Origin: a bacterium | GTDB lineage: Bacteria; Electryoneota; RPQS01 | Assembly: GCA_016703065.1 (NCBI GenBank) | Contig: JADJCU010000001.1 | Span: 310,001 to 374,000, forward strand | Reading direction: 5' to 3' | Length of the DNA stretch: 64,000 nucleotides | Part shown: piece after piece, positions 34,938 to 44,060 of the stretch | Numbering within the stretch: the stretch's first letter is position 1 | Layout: every line of letters starts with the position of its first letter | Notes under the pieces: model-generated | The model's database searches: none | The model's input: only the letters and a program-made list of their open reading frames with translations | What the model was told of the DNA's origin: nothing | Program-made: the position numbers and the translations under genes

Positions 34938-37082
34938 TCAAGGCAACGCAAACACGACGTACGTCCGCTGTTCCGTCGCTGTAAGCAACACATCGTCATC
35001 CGTAAACGTCGTTGCCGCCGTCGTGCCAATCAGCACACTGTTCCCCGGCTCATACTCCTGTGTGTCACCTGCATAAATCTCATAGCCGCTCGCCCCCGGC
35101 ACCGCGCCCCAATTGAGCAGGATGTCGTTGTTCGCCGTGTCGTGGTAAATGACCAAGTCATCTACCACCAATGCGCCGCGCTCATATGCGCCGATGTCTG
35201 AAAACGCTCCGCTGGGCCGCGCCGTTCCGTCAAAATCACGCGCAATCATACTCGCCGGATCCGCAGCGTTCACACACGCGCTCGTTCCGCCCAAATGCAA
35301 ATCTCCGTTTGCGGCATCCGCATACTCAGGATCAACATAGAGATTGAAATACTGATCGCACGTATCTCCGTTCACATTCGTCGTCGAAATCGTCCCTAAT
35401 CCCACCGGGGGAACGCCCCGGAAATTCTGACCCGAAAGACCGAAGAAGTCGCAATACTCAATGTCGCCCGTGGCCCCCAAATCAAAATAGATCGCACAGC
35501 TCGCCGTGGAATGCGACACAATGCAGCTCGTCATGGTCAGACTTCCCCCATCCATGAAGATCACTCCGCCCGGATGACCACTCGCGCTGTTATCATACAT
35601 CGTGCAAAACTCAAACGACGGGCTGCCGCCTGCGCTATACAGCACGCTGCCCGTGCCATATTGTATTCCTCGATTGAGGTCGTTCCCCGCAAACACGCTG
35701 TTCACAATGTACGGCGAAGCCTCTGCGTAGCAATACAGCGCCGCGCCGAATGTGCTCAGTGTGTTCCATTCCTCTGTCCCCTCTTCATCCCAGACCAGGT
35801 AACTCGTGTTCCCGTCGAACTTGAAGTGACTTACCGTGTCCGCCCCCGAGAAAAAAGACGATTGCCCCTCCCACTCCGTTTCCGTAGTTACCGAGATGCG
35901 GACCCCAGCTGCTCGCCACGTTCTCTTCAAACACGCAGCCGGTAAACCAGTTCCCACCCTTCGAATACACCGCTCCATCTGAAGAGTGGTTGTTGCGAAA
36001 TGTGCAATTCGTGAAGGTGGTATTCTCACACAAACTTGCCGCCCCGTATTCTCCAATGTTTCCTTCAAACACGGAATTTGAAATCTCCGCTGTGATCGGA
36101 TCGAATATCCCCACTCCGCTGCTCCCGCCTGTCTCATTGGGACCAATCCAACTTGCGCTGTTATTCCTGAGCGTACATGCGTCCATCGTCAACGCCGCGC
36201 CGACACACCGCATGCCCCGTCAAAACCAAAAGCGGCATGATGATTCGAGATTGTCGTCCCCGTCAGCGACACCACGGAGGTCGGTTCAGCCATGACTCCG
36301 CCCAACCCTCCGTCGGGAGTCTGATTGTCGTCAATCAAGCATGTGTCAATCGTCGCGACCGTTCCCTCGCGCAAGTAGAGTCCACCGATTACTATGCCCG
36401 GACGATTCGATTGAATCTTGCAGTGCCGCAGGTGAATGGTCGCATTGAGCGTCGCAAACCCACCCCCCTTGGTATTGTATACATAACCGTCGCCGTATAC
36501 CGTCCCGCCGTTATGCGTGATATCCGTGTATTCGAGTTCAACATCGCTTTGCTCAAAATACGCTCCGCAACCTCCGCCCGCGTTTGCGGGACTTCCGCCC
36601 GCGTGACAGTGGTGAATCCTACTACGCGCAATCTCCAAGTCCGTATTGTAGCAATACAATCCGCCACCATAACTTAATGCCCCCGGCCCCGTCGCGCCGC
36701 TGTATGTGATACTGCAATAACGCAACTCACAATCGGCGTCAGCGTCCACAAACCGTAGCCCCCGCCAACGCGTCGGCGAATCGTAGGGAAACCCACTCGC
36801 ATCCCCCGTAAACCAAATTGAATCGCTTTCCGTACCTATCGCTTGCAGTAGGCCATTAATAACCATTTTGAATGAGCCTGCGAAATAAACCCGCACACCC
36901 GGCTCAATCTGCAAGGCCTCGCCCGTCACAACGGTGATGTCTCCACCGTGCACGACATACGGTGAACCCGAGGCGGGCCACACGCCGCTCACATTCCCGG
37001 AGGCCACCCAGGTCGTGTCTGCCTGTGCTGCTTCTCCCCACCACAGAACTACCAATCCGATTAGAACTTGAATAATCTTCAT
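34938..37082 (-). CDS. Secreted right-handed beta-helix protein, two frameshifts
   Basis: Three frames join to about 714 residues. Signal peptide 1-21; an initial 'GVRVYFAGSFKMVINGLLQAIG' segment like that of the protein at 10558; then many beta-helix coils ('YCSITYSGATGPGALSYGGG', 'SVFAGNDLNRG', 'FEFCTMYDNSASGHPGG'); a pentraxin-like 'DPEYADAANGDLHLGGTSAC' closing unit; and a C-terminal Fn3-like domain ending TYVVFALP. Breaks are near 36207 (one base missing) and near 35856 (TTTTTT, one T too many; removing it gives 'IVFFSGADTVSHF'). A paralog of 10558-12096. Surface adhesin or polysaccharide-binding role is plausible; not demonstrated. Confidence 0.8.
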
Positions 37083-37294
37083 CTTAGCCCTCGATTCGTA
37101 CCTTTTTCAAGTTGTCCTTGAGCTGTCCTTCAAAATATACTCTAAACCCCCCATTGTCAACAGCCATTTTATCGCTCATCCGCAACTTCGGACGCGCCAC
37201 TGGTCCAGCGCATACTCTGGTGGTGCAAATGGCCCTGTTGTTGCTGTATGAATTCCCGGCAAAGTGGTTCAACGCAACAAACCCGGCGAAAAAC

Positions 37295-38725
37295 ATGCAG
37301 GCAACGTTATTAGTAGTGGACGACGACCGCGATATTCGCGAAATCATTCGGCAGGTCGCGGAAATCAAAGACTACGAAGTTATTGAGGCTGAAGATGCTA
37401 CGGTCGGCCTCGAAAAAATGCGCACGATGGCACCCGATCTGTCCATCATAGACGTCGGATTGCCGGGCGGAATTGACGGTGTTGAACTCTGTCAACAGAT
37501 TCATGAAGTCGCACCGCAACATCCCGTGCTCATTATCAGCGGACAGGCCACGCCCGAAAAGGCCGTGGAGGCGCTCAAGCACGGCGCATTTGACTACCTC
37601 GGCAAGCCGCTTAATCTCGAAAAGCTGATGCTCTTGGTTGATCGCGCCCTCTCGAATGTCGCCACCGCCCGCGAAATCGAGCGCGTCGCCGATGAACGCA
37701 AGGCCGTCTACGGCTTTGACCGTCTGGTCGGCGACTGCAAGCAGATGAATCAGGTCAAAGAGACGGGCCGCAAAGTCGCCGCTGTCCCCTTTGCTACCGT
37801 ACTGCTAACAGGTGAATCGGGAACTGGCAAGGAACTCGTGGCGCATGCGGTTCACCTGGCCTCGCCCAATGCCGACAAACCGTTCGTCGAAGTGAACTGC
37901 GCCGCCATGCCCGAGAATCTACTCGAAGCTGAGCTCTTCGGCTATGAGAAGGGCGCGTTCACCGATGCCAAACAACGCAAACGCGGACTCTTTGAAATCG
38001 CCGCCGGCGGGACCTTCTTCCTCGACGAAATCGGCGAAATGCCGCTCAATCTGCAAGTGAAGCTGCTCAAGGTCATCGAAGAGCGCACCTTCCGCAGAGT
38101 CGGGGGCACCCAGCCATTGCAAATGAAATTCAGATTGATCGCCGCGACCAATGCCAATCTGATGGAGCAGATTGAGTCCGGGAAATTCCGCCGCGATCTC
38201 TACTATCGACTTGCCGTCTTCTCGATTCATCTGCCGCCGCTGCGGGAACGCGCTCACGATACCGTCGACATCGCGCTCCACTTTATCGAAAAATTCAACC
38301 GCGAATTCGGCAAAACCATCAAGGGTATCGCTCCTGATGCTGAGCGGCTGCTCGTCAGCTACAACTGGCCCGGCAATATCCGCGAACTTCGTAATGCCGT
38401 CGAGCGCGCCGTGCTGATTGGCGCTGGACCCTATATCCAAGCGGCCGACCTGGCCATCCTGCCGATGCAGGAGACGCCCACCCCGAGTCTCGCGTCTGTC
38501 CCCGAAAAGGACGTCGACGCGATGCTCAACAATCCCGACGGCTTCTCCATTGACGTCCCCTCAACCGGTGTCAACATGGAAGAAGTTGAAAAGCAGCTCA
38601 TCCGAATTGCCATGCGCCACTCTCACAACAATGCCTCCGCCGCCGCGAGATTCCTGCGCATGACCCGTGAAACACTCCGCTACCGCCTGAAAAAATACGG
38701 CATCCGCGAAGAAATCGAATCCTAA
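37295..38725 (+). CDS. NtrC-family sigma54-dependent response regulator
   Basis: A 476-residue regulator. Receiver domain 1-115 with D10/D11, phospho-acceptor D53 (SIIDVGLPGG), S82 and K104. AAA+ domain about 140-375 with Walker A GESGTGKE (173-180), GAFTDA (220-225) in place of the canonical GAFTGA loop, Walker B 'GGTFFLDEIGEM' and R-finger region. C-terminal Fis-type HTH about 435-470 ('NNASAAARFLRMTRETLRYRLKK'). The GAFTGA loop contacts sigma54; the Asp variant occurs in some natural regulators. ATG 37295 starts right before the receiver; longer frames upstream lack support. No cognate kinase is adjacent. A family C repeat abuts its stop. Confidence 0.92.
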   Translation: MQATLLVVDDDRDIREIIRQVAEIKDYEVIEAEDATVGLEKMRTMAPDLSIIDVGLPGGIDGVELCQQIHEVAPQHPVLIISGQATPEKAVEALKHGAFDYLGKPLNLEKLMLLVDRALSNVATAREIERVADERKAVYGFDRLVGDCKQMNQVKETGRKVAAVPFATVLLTGESGTGKELVAHAVHLASPNADKPFVEVNCAAMPENLLEAELFGYEKGAFTDAKQRKRGLFEIAAGGTFFLDEIGEMPLNLQVKLLKVIEERTFRRVGGTQPLQMKFRLIAATNANLMEQIESGKFRRDLYYRLAVFSIHLPPLRERAHDTVDIALHFIEKFNREFGKTIKGIAPDAERLLVSYNWPGNIRELRNAVERAVLIGAGPYIQAADLAILPMQETPTPSLASVPEKDVDAMLNNPDGFSIDVPSTGVNMEEVEKQLIRIAMRHSHNNASAAARFLRMTRETLRYRLKKYGIREEIES

Positions 38726-38762
38726 CCAGCGTACCGCTGGACCTAATCCGCTGACGCAAGCG
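38723..38762 (+). repeat. Family C element abutting the NtrC gene stop codon
   Basis: TAA (38723-38725) then CCAGCG-TAC-CGCTGG (38726-38740) and ACCTAATCCGCTGACGCAAGCGC. Same order of parts as at 62127. Confidence 0.75.
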
Positions 38763-38787
38763 CTTCTTGACTTGACTCGAAATACAA

Positions 38788-38820
38788 AGCGGCCCGCACA
38801 ACTCGTGCGGGCCGTCCTGT
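38788..38820 (+). terminator. Intrinsic terminator after the NtrC gene
   Basis: GCGGCCCGCAC, five-base loop, GTGCGGGCCGT, then CCTGTTT. Preceded by AAA, so it may work for both strands. Confidence 0.7.
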
Positions 38821-38822
38821 TT

Positions 38823-38871
38823 CTGATCTCCTCCCAAACCTGCGTCGCAGCTTTGGGAGGATTAAGGGGGG
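38823..38871 (+). repeat. Family A hairpin (copy A2)
   Basis: CTGATCTCCTCCCAAACCTGCG...GCTTTGGGAGGATTAAGGGGGG. The C-run reads CCTCCC and the G-run GGGAGG: the substitution is on both arms, so pairing is kept. Confidence 0.8.
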
Positions 38872-38899
38872 TCAAACCGTAGTCACGCCCGCCGCCCAA

Positions 38900-38939
38900 A
38901 AGCGTGCAGCGCAGCGCACTGGGTCCAGCGGCACGCCGG
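38900..38939 (-). repeat. Family C element abutting the OmpA gene stop codon
   Basis: Minus strand: TAA (38942-38940) then CCGGCGTGCCGCTGG, ACCCAGTGCGCTGCGCTGCACGC. Imperfect palindrome followed by the TGCGCTG part, as in other copies. Confidence 0.65.
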
Positions 38940-40371
38940 TTACTTCGTTCTTACGAAATCAATCCGGCGATTCTGCTGACGACCTTCGTCGGTGTCGTTC
39001 GTCGCAATCGGCTTATCCGGACCGAAGCCCTTCGTCGTCATGCGTGTCGCTTCGATACCCTTGGCCGCCAACCACGCCTTTACACTTTCCGCGCGCGCCA
39101 GCGAGAGCTTCTGATTCATCCCTTTCTTGCCGCGATTGTCCGTGTGGCCCTGAATCTCAACTTCAAGGTCCGGATTCAGCTTCAGCGTATTGTAAGCCTT
39201 CATCAAAATCGCTTCCGACTCCGGCTTGATGTCCGACTTCGCGGTCTCAAACACGATGCCTTCAAGCGTAATCGCCTGACCCACTTCAGTCACCACGAGC
39301 TTCTCGACGTCGTCCTCAGGATTCAGCGGATTGTCGCCCTTCTTCACTTCCGTGCCGTCGTCAATCGAACCCTTGTCCGTGTCGTTATTCAGCGGATCCG
39401 TCTTGTGCGTGTTCACTTCAACACCATCCGACAGTCCGTCGCCGTCGCAATCCGCGCGCTTCGGATCCGTCTTGTGCGTCGTCAACTCCGCGCCGTCCTG
39501 CAGACCATCGCCGTCCGTATCCGGATTTAGCGGATCGGTCGTATACGTCGTGACCTCTTCGCCGTCCTTCAGGCCGTCACCATCCGTATCGGCCTTCAGC
39601 GGATCGGTCTTGTGCGTCATCACTTCCGCGCCGTCCGTCAAACCATCGCCATCCGTATCCGGATTCTTCGGATCGGTCTTCAGCGTGTAATACTCTTCGC
39701 CGTCCTTCAGGCCGTCACCGTCCGTGTCCGGATTCTTCGGATCGAGCCCCAGCTTCTTCTCGTCGCGGTCTGTGATGCCGTCGCCGTCGGTATCCTTGTT
39801 CGGATTACCGCGGTGAATACGCAGACCGGCCAGAATATTCATGTACGCATCGTCCGTGTCGTCATAGACAGGGTTGATGTCATCCGAGAAGATCATGTTG
39901 TAGCCGCCGTGCACGTCAAGCGAGATATTCGTCAAGATGATATTGAACACCCAGGCCCAGGGGTACCATGGCATTCCACGAATCCCGCTTCGCTTCCGGG
40001 TCGGCCGCCGCCGGTACATCCGACACATCGTGATGCAGCATGCCTAAACCCGCGTAGACAAACGGGAACCACTTCTCCTGATGGAACGGCGCGAACCGGG
40101 CGCGCAGGTCAATCGGCATGACTTCGCCCGAGTAGTCGTCGGCTTTCAACCGCGCGAACGCGATCCCTAATTCGAGCTGCAGCGGGTCCAAAATCGGGTA
40201 GGCGAAGCTGTGCCGCACGTTTAGACCCATGTCCGCACCCTCGGATTCGTTGGTCGGCATGGCGATGCCGGCGCCGAGGTAACCCTCGAGGCCCAGCTCG
40301 GTAAACTGCGCCGTCGCAATCAGCGGCACCAACAGCGACAGCAAAACAATACTTTTCATCAATTTACACAT
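38940..40371 (-). CDS. OmpA-family protein with thrombospondin type 3 repeats, one frameshift
   Basis: About 476 residues in two frames. Signal peptide 1-22; an eight-strand-like barrel region (about 25-185, 'LRARFAPFHQEKWFPFVYAG'); seven Ca-binding thrombospondin type 3 repeats of 23 residues ('DTDGDGLKDGEEVTT' type, 69-bp DNA period, 39390-39830); and a C-terminal OmpA peptidoglycan-binding domain with 'GIVFETAKSDIKPES', 'QGHTDNRG' and 'ARAESVKAWL'. The frame changes near 39925 ('YHLDEYLA' to 'LDVHGGYN'). The last repeat (DTDKGSIDDGTE) is degenerate. Anchors the outer membrane to the wall. AGGTG precedes the start. Confidence 0.88.
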
Positions 40372-40483
40372 AGGACACCTGTATGTAGGTTAACACCAAT
40401 GGCGGACTTCTGGATAAGGTTTAACAATATATCACATCCTACTAACTTCTTCAAGTTCCCCGGCTTGCAGTTCCGCCCGCCCT

Positions 40484-40557
40484 CTGGTCTCCCCCCAAAG
40501 CTTGCCCTCGAACGTAGTGAAGGGTCGTCCGCGGTTTTGGGGGGACAAAGGGGGGCC
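40484..40557 (+). repeat. Family A hairpin (copy A3, expanded centre)
   Basis: CTGGTCTCCCCCCAAAGC...GTTTTGGGGGGACAAAGGGGGGCC with about 25 extra bases in the centre compared with other copies. It fills much of the 356-base gap between the OmpA and lipoprotein genes; nothing else is recognised there except the promoter at 40672. Confidence 0.75.
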
Positions 40558-40671
40558 TCGGAAACATGTACGCCGAGCCGGGTTAAGTGCAACGCAACCC
40601 GGCCCGAATCTGCAAGGGCGGCAGAACAGGCGGCCCCCGCAGCGGAGAGTTTCTCCAATTCCTTCGTTGCC

Positions 40672-40700
40672 TTGCGCTTCCCCTTTGTCTGCCATACATT
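40672..40700 (+). promoter_or_regulatory. Sigma70-like promoter of the beta-helix lipoprotein operon
   Basis: TTGCGC (40672-40677), 17-base spacer, TACATT (40695-40700). Predicted start about 20 bases before ATG 40728, so the leader is very short. Confidence 0.5.
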
Positions 40701-40727
40701 GCTTATACAAACTGGAGGAGCACAACC

Positions 40728-41831
40728 ATGATTAGAACTTGCATCGGCATATCGCTCGTCTGCATTCTCTTCACTGCGTGTACTGAAGAGGGCGACACAT
40801 ACATCACCAACGTCACATCCCCCGAAGATTGGCAACCACCGCAAATCGAATGGCGCACTCAACCCGATCCCGAACTGCGCGGCACGGTTGGTGTGGACTT
40901 CGCCATCACGGATAGCTCCGAAGTCACGGCCATTCGGGCCTATTTGGACGGAGTCGCAACAGACTCAGCATTCACATCACCCTATCGTTTCTCGCTCATT
41001 ACGGATTCATTGCTCGACGGTGTCCACATCGTCGAAATTCGCGCAACCGACGAGTATGGTAATCTCGGAATCAGCCCGATCCTGCGCATAAATGTATCCA
41101 ACTCCGTCGCCCAGGGACCCCGCCTAATCTGGGTTCCCGATGAGTTTGCGCGTATTCAGGATGCCATCAACGCCGCCACTGATTTCGATACCATTCGAGT
41201 CCGATCAGGAACCTACTACGAAACGCTGAATACGTTCGGAAAAGGAATCTGGCTCGAATCGGAACATGGGCCGCTTTCATGTAGTATTAATGCTGACGGG
41301 GCGAGCAACAGCATCTACTGCCCTGCATCAGACCAATTTGTTTGTGTCCGCGGCTTTCACATGACGGGTGGTACATACTTGGTGTATCTGGGCGACGGCT
41401 CCCGCGTAAACTTCTACAACAACTACCTTGCCTTGGATTCAGTGCGTTGGCTAATGGTCACCAGTTATTCAAACGGAGACATTGCAAACAACTTGTTTTC
41501 TGGTTCACGCACGGCCATACAGCTTAGCTACCACTGGGGCAGCTTTTTCAATAACATACTTCAGCTTGCATCAAATGTCGCGCTTTGGAACGCAGCTTTG
41601 GCGAGGAACCCGGTCGAGTACGGACACAATTTGTTCTGGCAGAATCATCAGAATTACCAATCATTTGAGCCGGGAATCGGAGATTTGGACTCGGACCCCT
41701 TTTTGGATCTGATTGATGGCAGACTCATGGATGGTTCTCCCGCTTTCGACGCTGGTGATCCCCGAGTCCTTGATCGAGATAGCTCCATATCAGATATCGG
41801 GCCCTTTGGTGGACCGTGGGCATACTACTAA
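40728..41831 (+). CDS. Beta-helix lipoprotein
   Basis: A 367-residue protein. Signal peptide with lipobox LFTAC (Cys 18). Residues 40-125 are an Ig-like domain ('VGVDFAITDSSEVTAIRAYLDG'); 130-367 is a right-handed beta-helix starting with 'RIQDAINAATDFDTIRVRSGTYYE', the typical N-cap of pectate-lyase-like and NosD-like folds, ending 'GSPAFDAGDPRVLDRD...DIGPFGGP'. GGAGGAG precedes the ATG at 40728. Twenty-two bases downstream begins the repeat-rich protein at 41854, so they form an operon and may be partners at the surface. No catalytic residues can be assigned. Confidence 0.85.
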   Translation: MIRTCIGISLVCILFTACTEEGDTYITNVTSPEDWQPPQIEWRTQPDPELRGTVGVDFAITDSSEVTAIRAYLDGVATDSAFTSPYRFSLITDSLLDGVHIVEIRATDEYGNLGISPILRINVSNSVAQGPRLIWVPDEFARIQDAINAATDFDTIRVRSGTYYETLNTFGKGIWLESEHGPLSCSINADGASNSIYCPASDQFVCVRGFHMTGGTYLVYLGDGSRVNFYNNYLALDSVRWLMVTSYSNGDIANNLFSGSRTAIQLSYHWGSFFNNILQLASNVALWNAALARNPVEYGHNLFWQNHQNYQSFEPGIGDLDSDPFLDLIDGRLMDGSPAFDAGDPRVLDRDSSISDIGPFGGPWAYY

Positions 41832-41853
41832 TCAAGCGGAAAAGGAGTTGATT

Positions 41854-43182
41854 ATGTCATGGGGTAACGCACAGAACGCTTGGAACGATCAGGATATGAA
41901 TTCAAGCGGCAAGAAACTCGCTGTTACTGGAGATTCAGGAGGAACCAACTTTCAAGCTGAATTCGCGGACACCAATGCCGCGGGTAACGCCGTTAAGGTG
42001 GACGGCAAAATCCAAATTGCACGGGGAGGAGATACGTTCGGGGTCATCAAACCCGACACGGTGGGCGAGCGAGAAATTGCGATCAACACGAGCGATGGGG
42101 ATCCCAACATCCGCATTGGTAGCGCGGGTGCGCAGGGCAATACTTGCTACATCAACTCGCAGAAGACGTACATCGGAGGCGTAACGGCCGATGAGCAGTA
42201 CCGCGCAGCAATCAAGGGACCGCTAAAAGTCGGCGTGGATGACATCAACGAAACTGCCCTCAACGTGCACGGCAATGCCGAAGTCCTGAGTACAATCTAC
42301 ACTGACAAAGTGGACTCACTCGCTGTCGGGCATGACCTGATCCTTGGCGACATCGACGCAACTTCCAACGTACATGTGGGGAGGTTCGCCTCGAATATCT
42401 TGCTGGCGGCGCAGGGTGCAGGCGCGATCGTCTCAATCAGAGGCCCGGTCATTGTCAGCGACGGCGGACAACAGCGTCCCGCAAGCTTGTCTGTCGCGGG
42501 AAATATCACCGGTGACTCATTGGGCAGTGGTGGCGACCTCGACGTCGCGGGCGAACTCGATTGTGAAGGCAACGCCGACATCGCCGGAAGCACGCAAATG
42601 CACGGCGCCCTGACGGTTGGAACATCCCAAGCAAACGCGAACGCAACGATCAACGGTACTCTAACCACCGCCAATGCAGAGGTTACCGATACTCTAACCA
42701 CTGCCAATGCGGAAGTCAACGGCACTCTAACCACAGATAATGCGACCGTGAACGGCATTCTGACTGCTGACTCACTTCTTGCCGGTGATTTGACCGTTAA
42801 TGGCGCTGTCGAAGTGCCGAACAAATTCAAGATTTCAGACGCAATCGAATGTCAAGTGGACGCTCACTTCGGAGCCGATGCCTACGTGTCGGGTAAGACG
42901 AATCTCGACAATGACCTTGCGGTCGCCGGGCGAGCGGCCCTCAATGAAGATGTTGATGTGGGTGGCAAGTTCACGGCCTCGGGTGCCACCTCTCTGAACG
43001 GGGAACTCGAAGTCCAACAGCAATCCCAATTTCATGCACGGACCCATCACTTGAACGGCGTTGGGCTGACCGCTCCCGGAACGAGCTTCACCGGAATCAT
43101 CTCCCAGAATAACCGACTCGAGATGTTCGTCGGTGGAGCCATGCGCTTCTACGTAGACAGCACCGGAGGTCACAATGCATAG
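41854..43182 (+). CDS. Repeat-rich tail-fibre/bactofilin-like protein without signal peptide
   Basis: A 442-residue protein rich in Gly, Asn, Ala, Thr and Val, with short beta-repeat units of about 8-15 residues: 'NATINGTLTTANAEVTDTL', 'NGTLTTDNATVNGIL', 'AGDLTVNGAVEV', 'VSGKTNLDNDLAVAGRAAL'. The pattern suggests a stacked beta-solenoid or trimeric fibre, as in phage tail fibres and polymer-forming proteins. The N-terminus is 'MSWGNAQNAWNDQD' with no signal peptide, odd beside a lipoprotein gene. The C-terminus has 'MRFYVDSTGGHNA', like fibre ends. AAGGAG precedes the ATG. A 12-C run lies just after the stop codon. Not a known family by recall. Confidence 0.7.
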   Translation: MSWGNAQNAWNDQDMNSSGKKLAVTGDSGGTNFQAEFADTNAAGNAVKVDGKIQIARGGDTFGVIKPDTVGEREIAINTSDGDPNIRIGSAGAQGNTCYINSQKTYIGGVTADEQYRAAIKGPLKVGVDDINETALNVHGNAEVLSTIYTDKVDSLAVGHDLILGDIDATSNVHVGRFASNILLAAQGAGAIVSIRGPVIVSDGGQQRPASLSVAGNITGDSLGSGGDLDVAGELDCEGNADIAGSTQMHGALTVGTSQANANATINGTLTTANAEVTDTLTTANAEVNGTLTTDNATVNGILTADSLLAGDLTVNGAVEVPNKFKISDAIECQVDAHFGADAYVSGKTNLDNDLAVAGRAALNEDVDVGGKFTASGATSLNGELEVQQQSQFHARTHHLNGVGLTAPGTSFTGIISQNNRLEMFVGGAMRFYVDSTGGHNA

Positions 43183-43228
43183 GCTCCCCCCCCCCCGCGC
43201 AAAGAAGACTGACGTAATTCCCCCAAAC

Positions 43229-43262
43229 TAAAACGGCGACCCCATCGGGCCGCCGCTTTTAC
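43229..43262 (+). terminator. Terminator after the repeat-rich protein gene
   Basis: AAACGGCGaCCC-CATC-GGGcCGCCG CTTTT: 8 pairs with one mismatch, A-rich left and T-rich right. Confidence 0.6.
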
Positions 43263-43263
43263 T

Positions 43264-43333
43264 TACTGCGCCTGCGAAGCGCTCTGGCGTCTACGTTTCA
43301 AGTGGCATAGCGCAACACCCGCTTATCAAGCGG
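43264..43333 (-). repeat. Family C-like element abutting the yceI-family stop codon
   Basis: Minus strand after TAA (43336-43334): CCGCTT-GAT-AAGCGG, GTGTTGCGCTATGCC, ... GACGCCAGAGCGC. The first hairpin matches the CCCGCTTGAAAGCGGG unit at 62250. Confidence 0.55.
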
Positions 43334-43927
43334 TTAGTTCGTCGGACGATTGAATTCGAGTTCGAGCTCGACATCCACGTTATCGCCCACGACCAAGCCG
43401 CCTGCGTCCAGCGTCTTGTTCCAGCTCACGCCGAAGTCCTGACGATTGATCGTCGTCTTCGCGGTGCCGCCCGTCACCACCGCGCCGCCCCACGGCGACG
43501 GAATCTCCTGATTGAAACCTTCCACCTCAAACGTCACGCCCTTCGTGACGCCGCGAATCGTCAGATCCCCCGTCAGCGTCGCCTTGCCCGGCGCCGTCTG
43601 CTTCGCGCTCTTCGAGACAAACGTCATCGTCGGGAACTTCTCGACGTCAAAAAAGTCCGCGCTCTTCAAATGGCCGTCGCGCTTCTCATCGCGCGTGTCC
43701 ACCGAACCTACCTGCACCGTGAAGTTCGCCTGCATTGTCGAAAGGTCCGCCGGATTAAAGCTCGCGGTACCCGCGTAGTCCTTGAACTCGCCGCGTGTCG
43801 TCGACACCACGAGGTGCTTCACCGCAAAATTCACCGACGAGTGTCCCGTGTCCAAATTCCAGTCCGCCGCAAACGCGTTCGCTCCGGCAATCACCAATCC
43901 CAATGCGATCAGCTTCAGTGTCTTCAT
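43334..43927 (-). CDS. YceI-family periplasmic lipid-binding-like protein
   Basis: A 197-residue protein: signal peptide (1-21) and a YceI lipocalin-like barrel with 'WNLDTGHSSVNFAVKHLVVSTTRGEF', 'VDTRDEKRDGHLKSADFFDVEKFPTMTF', and 'INRQDFGVSWN' signatures (each typical of the family). YceI proteins bind isoprenoid-like lipids in the periplasm; physiological roles vary. GGGAGAC precedes the ATG. The MarR-type gene lies 102 bases upstream on the same strand, suggesting regulation of yceI by it. Confidence 0.93.
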   Translation of the reverse strand: MKTLKLIALGLVIAGANAFAADWNLDTGHSSVNFAVKHLVVSTTRGEFKDYAGTASFNPADLSTMQANFTVQVGSVDTRDEKRDGHLKSADFFDVEKFPTMTFVSKSAKQTAPGKATLTGDLTIRGVTKGVTFEVEGFNQEIPSPWGGAVVTGGTAKTTINRQDFGVSWNKTLDAGGLVVGDNVDVELELEFNRPTN

Positions 43928-44023
43928 CAGGGTGTCTCCCTTTTCATGTGTGAATTGTGTTTCTATCGTCTATGCGCGATCTTCTCTTCTAAACTCGTGC
44001 GGAGCCTCCTCCCTCATCATCCC

Positions 44024-44060
44024 CCGCTATCAAGCGGGTCCAGCGGCACGCTGGCCTACT
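44024..44060 (-). repeat. Family C element forming the 3' end of the marR-type gene
   Basis: Minus strand: GGCCAGCGTGCCGCTGGACCCGCTTGATAGCGGG. The palindrome CCAGCGTGCCGCTGG is coding (GQRAAG) and the second hairpin CCCGCT-TGAT-AGCGGG contains the TGA stop. Confidence 0.75.

Noticed and set aside
34938..37082. Programmed frameshifting in the beta-helix gene
   Set aside because: Breaks are of both signs and resemble homopolymer errors found across many unrelated genes in the window; no shared slippery heptamer with a downstream structure.
39400..39780. Regular repeats suggesting a CRISPR array
   Set aside because: The 69-bp period is coding, lacks unique spacers, and translates as calcium-binding repeats.
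43188..43199. 12-C homopolymer after the repeat-rich protein gene as a phase-variation switch
   Set aside because: It lies after the stop codon, so slippage would not change the protein.
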